Shown piece by piece: positions 57,001 through 64,000 of a DNA stretch of 64,000 nucleotides. This DNA comes from Amphibalanus amphitrite (lineage: Eukaryota; Arthropoda; Thecostraca; Balanomorpha; Balanidae). Each line of letters begins with the position of its first letter. The stretch's first letter is position 1. The notes beneath the pieces are model-generated. The model had not been told where the DNA came from. It searched no databases and saw only the letters and a program-made list of their open reading frames with translations. The DNA lies in NCBI RefSeq assembly GCF_019059575.1, contig NW_024881601.1, positions 496,001 to 560,000 on the forward strand, in the 5' to 3' direction. The position numbers and the translations under genes were made by a program.

Positions 57001-60000
57001 ACTTTCCTGAAGATCGTAGATGAAGAAATTCGAGCGAGATGCTAAGATGTGGGCCATGCAAACCGCGAGGCAGCTGTGTGCTGTATTCACTGCTCACTAA
57101 CACGGTCAGTCGTCTCACTCCGGTGCTGATGGGCTTTCATCCCGTCAACCATCTGTAGTCGGGCAGGGACCGACAGATCGGTAATGTGGCTATATGACAG
57201 CCATGTGGAGAGCCCAGGTGGTAACGAATTGACGACCAGGTGCCGGTGACAGACTGGAATCCAGCAGACAGGCAGACAGGAGTTCAGCGGTGAGATGGAC
57301 ATTAGTTCAAAGGTGAGACGGAGTGGAGTCTGACGAGTCCGGCGGGGACGCGTCCAGCAAGAAGATGAACAGGACTCCAGTGCAGCAGTGATACGGACAG
57401 AAGTTCAGTAGTGAGACTGACAGAAGGAGTCTGTGCAGCTGTGAACAACAGCCCAGCAGTGTAGCAAAATAATCTCCAACGGAGCGCGTCGGTAGATAGC
57501 GCGGTGACAGGATGCTGAAGCGGCGGCGCTGTGGTGAACCGGACACCGGTGGGCGTGTGTCACCGGTAAAAACTGGCCAGAAACGGGGCGACGGCCGGCG
57601 GACGGCGGCCTCGGCCGACGGGGAGGCCGTCAGACAACAGCAGCTGCTACAGCTGATGTAGATTGATGAGGTGGGGTCCCTAAGTGAATCCGAACGGCCC
57701 TGAGAGCCAGACCAGTCGGTGTTTGGGCTCATAAAACGATGACAACAATGTATCCAGTATAGGCACTGCTATGCGCATACAGATAAATGCATCGAACTTT
57801 TATTATCCATCCGCATCGTTCCGAAATCCTAAGTTAATTATGGTGATGCACCTGCCTTTAATTATCTCGTTTATTTCGGTGCGTCATAACTGATGTGACA
57901 TCAATAGCTTTTATTTTCTGGAGACAAGGAGAAAATAAAAAGAATGGTTGTAGGTAAAACAGCCCCTGTTGGTCGCCAACTATACAGTGAGCTCTCCAGG
58001 CTCGGAGCTCCAATCAGCTCGCAATCGTTGCATTCCCTGTAGAACATATTACGCACGCCTAGGCCATGTGGGGCTGGTGCAGCTTGTGACTTTTTCAATG
58101 GTCGCGCTACAAGCTGTGTTTAATGACAACTCGTTGCCATGTTTACACTACTCCGACAGACTGTTATGTCCAGGGGCGGATCCAAGGGGGGGGGGGTCAC
58201 ATGGGTCATGGCCCCCCCTTGAGGCCCGGGGGCCCAAAGACCTGCCAGGGGCACCACCGGCCTATCAGGGGTATCACAGTCCTGACGGGCACCACAGGAC
58301 CGCCAGGGGCACTACAGGCCTAGCAGGGACACCACGGGCCTGGTGCCCCTGGGCCCTGACAGGACTGTAACGCCCCTGACAAGCCTGAAGTGTCCCCGGC
58401 AGGCACGTGGTGCCCCTGACAGGCCTGAGACGCCCCTGCAAGGCCGGTGGTGCCCCTGGCAGGCCTGTGGTGTCCATGGCAGGCCTGTGGTGCCCTTGCT
58501 AGGCCTCTGGTGCCCCTGACAGGCTTGTAATGCCCCTGGAAGGACTGTGGTGCCCCTGGGCCCTGACAAGCCTGAGGTGCCCCTGACAGGCCAGTGGTGC
58601 CCTTGCTAGGCCTGTGGTGCCCCTGGCAGGCCTCTGGTGCCCCTGACAGGCTTGCGGTGCCCTTGGAAGGACTGTGGTGTCCCTGGGCCCTGACAAGCCT
58701 GAGGTGCCCCTGACAGGCCCGTGGTGCCCTTGTTAGGCCTGTGGTGCCCCTGACAGGCCTCTGGTGGCCTTGCTAGGCCGCTGGTGCCCCTGGCAGGCCT
58801 CTGGTGCCCTTGCTAGGCCGCTGATACCCCTGCGCCCGGAGAGGACTGGTGCCCCTGAAAAGTCTGAAGTGCCCCTCGGCAGGCCCGTGGTGCCCCTGAC
58901 AGGCCCGTGGTGCCCCTGACAGGCCCGTGGTGCCCCTGACAGGCCCAAGGTGCCCCTGCGAGGCCGGTGGTGCCCCTGGCAGACCTCTGGTGCCCCTGGC
59001 AGGTCTGTGGTGCCCCTGGCAGGTCTGTGGCGCCCCTGGCAGACCTGTGTTGACTGGTGCCCCTGCTAGGTCGCTTGTGCCCCTCACAGACCTGTGGTGC
59101 CCCTGGGCCTTGACAAGCCTGAGATGCCTGGCTATGACAGGCTCGTGGTGCCCCTGATAGACCAGTGGTGCCCTTGCTAGGCCTGTAGTGCCCCTGGCAG
59201 GCCTCTGGTGCCCCTGCGTCCGGAGAGGACTATGGTGCCCCTGAAAAGCCTGAAGTGCCTCTCGACAGGCCCGTGGTGCCCCTGGGCCCTGACAGGCCCA
59301 AGTTACCCCTGCGAGGTCGGTGGTGCTCCTGGCAGGCCTCTGGTGCCCCTGGCAGGTCTGTGGTGCCCCTGACAGGCCTGTGTTGACTGGTGCCCCTGCT
59401 AGGCCGCTGGTGCCCCTCACAGGCCTACGGTGCCCCTGGAAGGACTGTGGTGCCCCTGCCCCAGGGGTACTCATGGGCCCAACAGGCCCGTTGTGCCCCT
59501 GACAGGCCTGTCGTGTATACTTGCTAGACCTGTGGTGCCCCTGCTTCCTGGCAGGCCTGTGGTGCCCCTGGCGGGCCTGTGGCGCCCCTACAAGGCCGTA
59601 GGTGCCCCTGACAGGTTTGTGGTGTCCCTGGAAGGACTTTGGTGCCCCTCTGAAGTGTCGAGGACAGACGCTTTAGACGCCAGGGTCAAGTTCGTCGGAC
59701 TGACAACGATTTGCTTACCTGATAACGTTCCTGGTAAGTACTCACTACTCAGCATCCACAATATATATACACATAGCACATTCATATATACTTGCTTACA
59801 ATTGGTAAATGAGGTTGTGGCTAAGAGTTAAGATACTGACTAAAAATAAAAAATAAAAATAAAAACTGAAAATGGGGGCACCACCAAAATGAAGTGGACG
59901 AAATCCGTTGAGTTTTTAATTTTGGGTATAGGTAGGGGCACCACTTCGATTCATGACCCTCCCCTTGGAGTTTTCCTGGATCCGCCCCTGGTTATGTCTG

Positions 60001-62023
60001 GAATGATTGCTGCTGCTGTATTATGATTGCAATACCCGTGACCATGCCTGGACCGTGACGCATGCACCGTTTGTGAAACAACGCCACCCGGCCCGTGACG
60101 CCAGCGTTGGTTTGAATAAAAACACCGTAAAGCACGACGGGACGACCGGAGAACATGGGAAGGGAATGCCGGCTGCAAAAACGATCGCATCGCTGGCATA
60201 AAAGGCCATTGTTTCGGACAAAATGGAGATCGAAGTCACTATGGCATTTCGTTTCAGCAGTGAACTGCGCTGGCTGGAAAAGTTAAAAATATAGTGCATG
60301 TGCATTTGGAGCTGGCTTCCTAATGTATTTTTTCATTATGTTTCTCCTCAAACAAAAAAAATTCAATAACTACCAGAGTAAAATTTCCAGCAGCTATAGG
60401 TAAAAAGTCCCGTCGCCAACCGATGCGGGACAAGACCGTGAATGCTCCAGCTCTTTTCTAAGTATGGAGTATGGACAGCCAGCTTAAACATAGAAACAAA
60501 ATATATTTCCTTCGAATGACCCAAGCAATCGTTACCCTATCTATCTCCCGTAAAATTGTAGCGCAAGAACCTGACACAGCCGGCAGTGACGGGTGGTTCC
60601 GTTTGTTTTTAGTACGACTACCGACCGACACGCCGATAGAATAGCGATAAAAAGATAACGGTAAGAGGATGGCTCTCAGCTCTCTCATATACACTGAGCA
60701 TTTAAAACTGCATTTGAAAACAATCGTCTTTTGCAGCTGTTGCCTTTTAGTATAGCCTAAAATAACCACAGTAAATGGCCCAAGACAAAAATTATTGGGA
60801 TATGAAATACCGTTTTATTGATAGTGAATAAATAGCCAGGCACTTTAATTCACCAGTCCCCATCAGTGGCTAAATCACTTTTCTCTCAGCATAGCCCTCT
60901 GATAAGCAATGTCCCTCCCCCAATTCAGCGGCTCCTTATCCTAACAGATGGCAATGTTTACAGAGCCACGTCACCTCGTGCTCAGAGCGGCCGTGCCCTG
61001 CTAGTGCTGTTAGCCAGCCCCTGCTGCATGCAGCAGGCCGAACACCCCTGCCTTGCCCTCATGCCCTGGTTGGGTCATCCCCATGCGGATAATCGGGGGA
61101 ATCATGTCGCTGGCCAAAAAGAGCCGGAATTCAGTAAACACCAAGGTAGTGATACAGAAATCGCATGGGTAAGAGTAAAAAACAATAGATATTGAAATAG
61201 AAATACTGGTAGTGACATAATACTTCCCTCATGACCAAAGAAAGGCTTTCCAACACTATATAGTGTCACTTGGTAAATGAATAAAACTGGAAAACTGGTC
61301 TGTCTCTCAATCCCGCTGCCCGTATCGGTGTCGTGAGGCGTGAGTCGGTGAAAGGGAGGCACCTCCGGCTTTGGAGATGCGCGGTCCCACGAGATATGGA
61401 TCATGGTATACGGGCCGGGTGGCTCACCGGATGTGGATTAGAGGTGGCCGTGACAGTACAGCGGGGCCCGGGGCGGATGGGCAGAGCGGCAGAGCTAGTC
61501 ACAGGTGCACTGCAGGGCTCAGCGGCCAGAGCAAACTGGGCAAAGCCAGCGATAGGAGAGTCCAGCGGACATAAAAAGGGATATGAAACAAAGACATGTC
61601 ACAGCTGAGCGGACAGTCACCTTCGTAGTTCGTATAGAGTATCGCATAACAAAGGGTCCGAAAATATGGAGCCTAGTGCCGTTTTTAACCTATTTCTATT
61701 GTACTCCTACATATGATTCCTTTATCTACAACACCCCGGCTCGCACCCCTACCCCTCGTGATCTCCCCTTCTCGTCACATCCACCCGGCCCATGTGGGGT
61801 GGCTGATCTCCGATGAGCCCACCTTTGACGCAGGCGTTGGACTCTGCCTGGAAGCTGAAGCCGGGCGGGCAGCTGCAGACCGGCCGGTGGTTGCGCGTGC
61901 GACACACACCGTTCTTCAGTGAGTTGTTGCATGGGTCGAGGATGGTGCACGGGTCGAAACACACCCCGCCCAGACAGAACCGGTCACTGGCACACTCGCC
62001 GTCACTGCGACACGTCTTCTCAT
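26947..62023 (-). CDS. sas: Sas-like (stranded at second) multidomain cell-surface receptor; gene span, 25 exons, 5' end missing
   Basis: This entry is the gene envelope; exons are listed separately. Joining 25 exons at GT-AG sites keeps one open frame of about 2,579 codons with matching phases at every junction. The product has three EGF-type modules, eight VWC modules, about six FN3 modules, one LDLa module, long Ser/Thr/Pro/Glu-rich linkers, one transmembrane helix and a tail containing YENPAF. VWC repeats plus three membrane-proximal FN3 domains, a single helix and an NPxF/Y-type tail is the architecture of arthropod Sas (putative epidermal cell surface receptor). In Drosophila, Sas is an apical epithelial protein and a ligand/partner of the phosphatase PTP10D; that role is inference here. 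The protein is far longer than the roughly 1,300-1,700 residues I recall for fly Sas. Signal peptide exon(s) upstream of 62023 are not identified. Confidence 0.75.
27480..27601 (-). CDS. sas: Sas-like exon: C-terminal half of FN3 domain nearest the membrane
   Basis: Acceptor ccgcag above 27601, donor aacg|gtgagt below 27480. It encodes [15 protein letters not shown], the F-G strands of an FN3 fold, followed by [19 protein letters not shown], an acidic stalk leading to the membrane exon. Confidence 0.75.
27880..28099 (-). CDS. sas: Sas-like exon: N-terminal half of FN3 domain nearest the membrane
   Basis: Acceptor cctgtgccgacag, donor agcaa|gtgagt. [23 protein letters not shown], with the conserved Trp, then a Tyr-rich strand ([14 protein letters not shown]) and [10 protein letters not shown], which the next exon completes with KYQVWLEAY. 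It starts one base into an Asp codon. Confidence 0.75.
28638..28806 (-). CDS. sas: Sas-like exon: C-terminal half of second membrane-proximal FN3
   Basis: Acceptor follows a long C-run (cccccctcag), donor gtcg|gtcagt. [20 protein letters not shown], then [15 protein letters not shown] (the classic FN3 L-x-P-x-T-x-Y motif) and [11 protein letters not shown]. This is one of the few phase-0 junctions with the preceding exon. Confidence 0.75.
29273..29436 (-). CDS. sas: Sas-like exon: N-terminal half of second membrane-proximal FN3
   Basis: Acceptor gtctcgcag, donor gcacag|gtcagt. [19 protein letters not shown], then [15 protein letters not shown] and [16 protein letters not shown]. The Trp and the Y-x-R-Y-type strand mark an FN3 first half. 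The first codon is completed by the previous exon (CCG). Confidence 0.75.
29816..30015 (-). CDS. sas: Sas-like exon: C-terminal half of first membrane-proximal FN3
   Basis: Acceptor ggatagatccgtcag-type site above 30015 and donor tcac|gtgagt below 29816. [17 protein letters not shown], then [20 protein letters not shown], which holds the L-x-P-x-T-x-Y FN3 motif, and [11 protein letters not shown]. Confidence 0.75.
30291..30429 (-). CDS. sas: Sas-like exon: N-terminal half of first membrane-proximal FN3
   Basis: Acceptor cccattcacag, donor gacag|gtaatt. [20 protein letters not shown], then [20 protein letters not shown] degraded tandem copy of the first 45 bases and the acceptor lies upstream at 30452-30498 (see findings). 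Confidence 0.72.
30777..30830 (-). CDS. sas: Sas-like 54-bp exon: Thr/Pro linker
   Basis: Acceptor tttacag, donor actg|gtgagt. Encodes [17 protein letters not shown] with split codons GAA and GTT at its ends. It is symmetric in phase (1-1) and so skippable without a frameshift. Too small for ordinary ORF finding; supported by splice sites and frame on both sides. Confidence 0.65.
31747..32424 (-). CDS. sas: Sas-like exon: Pro/Thr-rich extracellular linker
   Basis: Acceptor ctcctttcag, donor aaag|gtaggt. About 225 codons without cysteine: [23 protein letters not shown] at the start, then Thr/Pro/Glu-rich sequence with a repeated RPxRPxxPIHFP motif (two copies, near 31880 and 31965), ending [13 protein letters not shown]. 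Likely an O-glycosylated spacer between VWC and FN3 regions. Phase 1-1. Confidence 0.7.
33178..33717 (-). CDS. sas: Sas-like exon: two VWC modules
   Basis: Acceptor ggccgtttcag, donor atag|gtgagt. After a short Ala-rich lead and [12 protein letters not shown] come two VWC repeats in a row. The first has [37 protein letters not shown] and CCGEAVC. The second has [36 protein letters not shown] and [10 protein letters not shown]. Each shows the spaced C-x-C ... C-x-x-x-C ... CC-x4-C pattern. It is the only exon with two VWC modules. Confidence 0.8.
33718..34962. other. Intron between mucin-like and double-VWC exons
   Basis: AT-rich unique sequence with a duplicated ctcctcgcgttag unit at 34854-34880. 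The frame past the 34963 donor stays open about 15 codons then stops at 34916, which supports the donor call. Confidence 0.5.
34963..37080 (-). CDS. sas: Sas-like large exon: mucin-like region with one VWC
   Basis: Acceptor catgttgcag, donor tcag|gtaaca; 2,118 bp. It opens with an Ala/Pro then Ser/Thr-rich stretch, followed by one VWC (near 36890-36680: [34 protein letters not shown] and CCWVKSC). About 550 residues then consist mainly of Ser, Thr, Glu and Ala with no cysteine, typical of an O-glycosylated stalk. The motif EI(N/Q)LTGLS occurs twice, near 36005-36030 and 35025-35045. A cysteine-free acidic segment with [19 protein letters not shown] may form a helix. Confidence 0.75.
37856..37972 (-). 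CDS. sas: Sas-like exon: LDL-receptor class A module
   Basis: A 117-bp exon between acceptor cccccctag and donor tgtg|gtaaat. It encodes [18 protein letters not shown], then [17 protein letters not shown]: six cysteines and the calcium-binding D-C-x-D-x-S-D-E signature of an LDLa domain. Phase 1-1, fitting precisely between its neighbours (split Gly and Ala codons). LDLa is not a module I associate with fly Sas, so this may be a lineage-specific cassette. Confidence 0.8.
38725..39248 (-). CDS. sas: Sas-like exon: VWC C-terminal half plus FN3-like domain
   Basis: Acceptor ctttctcgacag, donor gaag|gtaggt. The first part ([16 protein letters not shown], then CCTITVC) completes a VWC begun in the preceding exon. 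After a Thr/Glu linker comes an FN3-like domain: [34 protein letters not shown] and [14 protein letters not shown]. The end, [15 protein letters not shown], is a linker to the LDLa exon. Confidence 0.72.
39724..39868 (-). CDS. sas: Sas-like exon: VWC N-terminal half
   Basis: Acceptor cgttttcag, donor ccag|gtacgg. After [12 protein letters not shown] come [20 protein letters not shown] and [14 protein letters not shown], the N-terminal half of a VWC. It joins the next exon in phase 2 (split AGG) to give SRCAPQ. Confidence 0.75.
40437..40554 (-). CDS. sas: Sas-like exon: VWC C-terminal half
   Basis: Acceptor ccgccggcag, donor actg|gtgagt. Encodes [17 protein letters not shown], then [15 protein letters not shown]. 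It completes the VWC begun at 41845-41709 with a phase-0 join after ...VECK. Found by splice sites and frame. Confidence 0.72.
41709..41845 (-). CDS. sas: Sas-like exon: VWC N-terminal half
   Basis: Acceptor ctccgttacag, donor gcaag|gtgagg. [19 protein letters not shown], then [20 protein letters not shown] and VECK: the N-terminal C ... C-x3-C-x-C ... C half of VWC. Confidence 0.75.
41975..42006. repeat. (CT)n microsatellite in intron
   Basis: About 16 CT units in the intron between the VWC and EGF exons, some 130 bp upstream of the 41845 acceptor on the minus strand. Confidence 0.9.
42206..42379 (-). CDS. sas: Sas-like exon: EGF-like module
   Basis: Acceptor ctgcgccccgccag, donor cctg|gtgagc. 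[15 protein letters not shown], an acidic/Val insert, then [18 protein letters not shown]: six cysteines in EGF order with the CxCxxGF core. Phase 1-1 cassette. Confidence 0.75.
43285..43524 (-). CDS. sas: Sas-like exon: complete VWC
   Basis: Acceptor ctctcacgcacag, donor gaag|gtgggt. [19 protein letters not shown], then [16 protein letters not shown] and [10 protein letters not shown]: a whole VWC in one exon, ending in an acidic linker. Phase 1-1. Confidence 0.78.
44125..44589 (-). CDS. sas: Sas-like exon: poly-Thr linker plus FN3 domain
   Basis: Acceptor cacatctttccag, donor gatg|gtgagt. [19 protein letters not shown] leads into a run of 15 Thr encoded by an ACA/ACT microsatellite (44494-44540). 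An FN3 follows: [49 protein letters not shown] and ETIRFVTD. Phase 1-1. Confidence 0.78.
45157..45375 (-). CDS. sas: Sas-like exon: complete VWC
   Basis: Acceptor accccgcccgcag, donor ggag|gtgggt. [19 protein letters not shown], then [17 protein letters not shown] and [13 protein letters not shown]. Phase 1-1. Confidence 0.78.
45720..46097 (-). CDS. sas: Sas-like exon: Thr/Pro linker plus divergent FN3
   Basis: Acceptor tttgttttcag, donor agac|gtgagt. It begins with a Thr-rich mucin-like stretch ([18 protein letters not shown] and a Thr run at 45990-46035), then [19 protein letters not shown] and [16 protein letters not shown]. The L-x-P-G-T-x-Y motif identifies FN3 although the first strand lacks the usual Trp. 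Phase 1-1. Confidence 0.72.
46098..48031. other. Intron between FN3 and EGF exons
   Basis: Mostly AT-rich; a cluster of atcgatat/gatatcgat words lies at 46481-46502. Apart from the tentative ORF at 46847-47047 I see nothing coding. Confidence 0.5.
46847..47047 (-). CDS. Possible small single-pass membrane protein ORF nested in a Sas-like intron
   Basis: A 66-codon frame from ATG at 47045-47047 with a basic N-terminal segment ([12 protein letters not shown]) followed by a hydrophobic helix ([18 protein letters not shown]). The N-terminal layout faintly recalls the mitochondrial COX6C family (R-M-x-G-L...L-x-K-R), but the part after the helix does not match, and it could be a pseudogene or chance. 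No splice or promoter evidence. Treat as tentative. Confidence 0.2.
   Translation of the reverse strand: MAGSGGNLTNIRMPGLDVLLKRMIRSELGTGLMLAICGLLLLSSCSFSRDIGTMFTVYDISRLEMG
48032..48154 (-). CDS. sas: Sas-like exon: EGF-like module
   Basis: A 123-bp exon found by reading frame 3 between acceptor tctggcccgacag and donor ggag|gtaccc. [17 protein letters not shown], then [19 protein letters not shown]: six cysteines in EGF spacing with CxCRxGxxGDP. It splits GGG and GAA codons exactly with its neighbours (phase 1-1). Other frames are also open here, so it is easily missed. Confidence 0.7.
48155..50900. other. Intron with GC-rich block
   Basis: A CpG-rich patch at 49200-49540 (cggccggccgaccg-type sequence) has overlapping open frames on both strands that are composition artefacts. 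No exon in phase with the Sas-like frame was recognised. Confidence 0.45.
50901..51071 (-). CDS. sas: Sas-like exon: VWC C-terminal half plus Ser/Thr/Glu linker
   Basis: Acceptor gtgaccaccgcag, donor actg|gtgggt. [16 protein letters not shown], then [11 protein letters not shown] completes the VWC begun in the preceding exon. An acidic linker ([10 protein letters not shown]) follows. Confidence 0.75.
51533..51746. mobile_element. MITE, 214 bp, TA-flanked (Tc1/mariner type)
   Basis: The left end ccgtaaggtggggctatt and right end (complement ccgtaaagtggggctatt) are inverted for about 45 bp; TA flanks both sides (51531-51532 and 51747-51748). The right arm has a 22-bp internal duplication of the gggctatttga segment. 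Too short to code. Sits in the intron between VWC half-exons and does not touch splice sites. Confidence 0.85.
51909..52037 (-). CDS. sas: Sas-like exon: VWC N-terminal half
   Basis: Acceptor ttgtcattccag, donor cctg|gtgagt. [19 protein letters not shown], then [20 protein letters not shown], the first VWC in the protein. Phase 1-1. Confidence 0.75.
52038..58170. other. Long intron (left part), no Sas-like exon recognised
   Basis: Holds a short hairpin near 52269-52295, GC-rich CGTGACG-motif blocks at 54060-54250 and 56500-56760, a tentative membrane-protein ORF at 53407-53720 and an Ig-like reading frame at 55713-55880 (see findings). None is in splice phase with the receptor. Confidence 0.45.
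53241..53720 (-). CDS. Possible small membrane protein ORF nested in intron, unknown function
   Basis: ATG at 53718-53720, 159 codons. Residues 16-35 ([17 protein letters not shown]) could form a helix after a basic N-terminus ([11 protein letters not shown]), followed by a charged segment ([19 protein letters not shown]). The last third is less protein-like and a consensus donor (tct|gtaagt) lies near 53407, so the true exon may stop there. No recognised family. Confidence 0.25.
   Translation of the reverse strand: MRKLRAIGRWRVFSLDYKVLGGVCLVMLAGNSLSTGVLRWKMAGNTPMSPMEKAREEERMDWDQRLGSRRSNVELSETAGGTFGYQMLCYCSQVMIRVKDGVFCKSHLQQFWPIGESVSPRKKIHQLTRQRLYFVSGASFFFFFLPTAKFITRGRFQNN
58171..59990. mobile_element. 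hAT-type element, 1,820 bp, with 8-bp TSD and minisatellite interior
   Basis: TIRs begin caggggcggatcca on both ends (58171 and, inverted, 59990). The 8-mer gttatgtc directly flanks both sides (58163-58170 and 59991-59998). CAGGGG-type ends with an 8-bp TSD identify hAT. Almost the whole interior is a 20-bp minisatellite; the last 300 bp are unique. No transposase. Lies in the first large intron of the Sas-like gene. Confidence 0.85.
58232..59655. repeat. 20-bp minisatellite array (about 70 units)
   Basis: Consensus gacaggcctgtggtgcccct, repeated with point changes and small indels over 1.4 kb; three nearly identical units stand side by side near 58880-58940. Because 60 bp equals 20 codons, long open frames with a 20-residue period arise on both strands; they are not genes. 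Confidence 0.95.
59999..61822. other. Long intron (right part), no exon recognised
   Basis: Unique sequence after the hAT element. No exon in phase with the receptor frame, RNA gene or bounded repeat seen. Confidence 0.45.
61823..62023 (-). CDS. sas: Sas-like exon: EB-like cysteine segment plus EGF module (most 5' exon found)
   Basis: Acceptor gttctgtttcag, donor aaag|gtgggc. [20 protein letters not shown] is an EB/WAP-like cysteine segment. [18 protein letters not shown] and [16 protein letters not shown] then form an EGF module. It starts in phase 1, so at least one more exon (signal peptide) lies upstream, beyond or undetected before 64000. Confidence 0.75.

Positions 62024-64000
<1,977 letters not shown>

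Noticed and set aside
58232-59655. Regularly repeated 20-bp units resembling a CRISPR array, and long open frames across them
   Set aside because: Units are contiguous without unique spacers, vary internally and lie within hAT ends in a eukaryotic intron. It is a minisatellite, and the open frames follow from its periodicity.

Overview
The window is eukaryotic nuclear DNA, almost certainly from an arthropod and most likely a crustacean. The clues are GT-AG introns, long CT/CTTT microsatellites, several classes of transposable element, and a long minus-strand receptor gene whose architecture matches insect stranded-at-second (Sas). The species cannot be fixed from sequence alone.

Layout. Bases 1-3170 hold only degenerate repeats and unique non-coding sequence. 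A plus-strand terminal exon (3316-4614) encodes a secreted cysteine-containing protein of unknown function with four internal repeats. From about 4.6 to 26.9 kb I see no convincing host gene. This stretch carries a TIR element of about 1.4 kb (7911-9302), a recent Penelope-like retroelement inserted as a near-perfect fold-back (9794-11592), microsatellite blocks, a CACTG-ended TIR element (14497-16471), two GC/CpG-rich blocks, and a nest in which a hAT element (23568-25287, TSD caccaaac) has inserted into a TTAA-flanked piggyBac-like element (22749-25474).

From 26.9 to 62.0 kb the minus strand carries one large gene. I could assemble 25 consecutive exons from splice sites and phase, 7,739 coding bases or about 2,580 codons, with the reading frame conserved across every junction. 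In protein order these encode a cysteine-rich EB-like plus EGF segment, VWC, EGF, Thr-rich linker plus FN3, VWC, Thr-rich linker plus FN3, VWC, EGF, two further VWCs split by introns, an FN3-like segment, an LDL-receptor class A module, a VWC-bearing mucin-like exon of about 700 residues, a VWC pair, a Pro/Thr-rich linker, three FN3 domains, one transmembrane helix and a short tail with a YENPAF motif. Signal peptide and first exon(s) lie upstream of 62023 and were not identified. Most junctions are phase 1, so the ectodomain looks built from shuffled cassettes. Its introns hold a 214-bp mariner-type MITE, a hAT element whose interior has become a 20-bp minisatellite array, and possibly one or two small nested ORFs.

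The receptor is inferred to be an apical epithelial cell-surface protein, as known for Drosophila Sas. Nothing in the window links it functionally to the plus-strand secreted protein. The domain order, splice junctions, TIRs and TSDs are read directly from the sequence; family names are inference from motif recognition without database searches.
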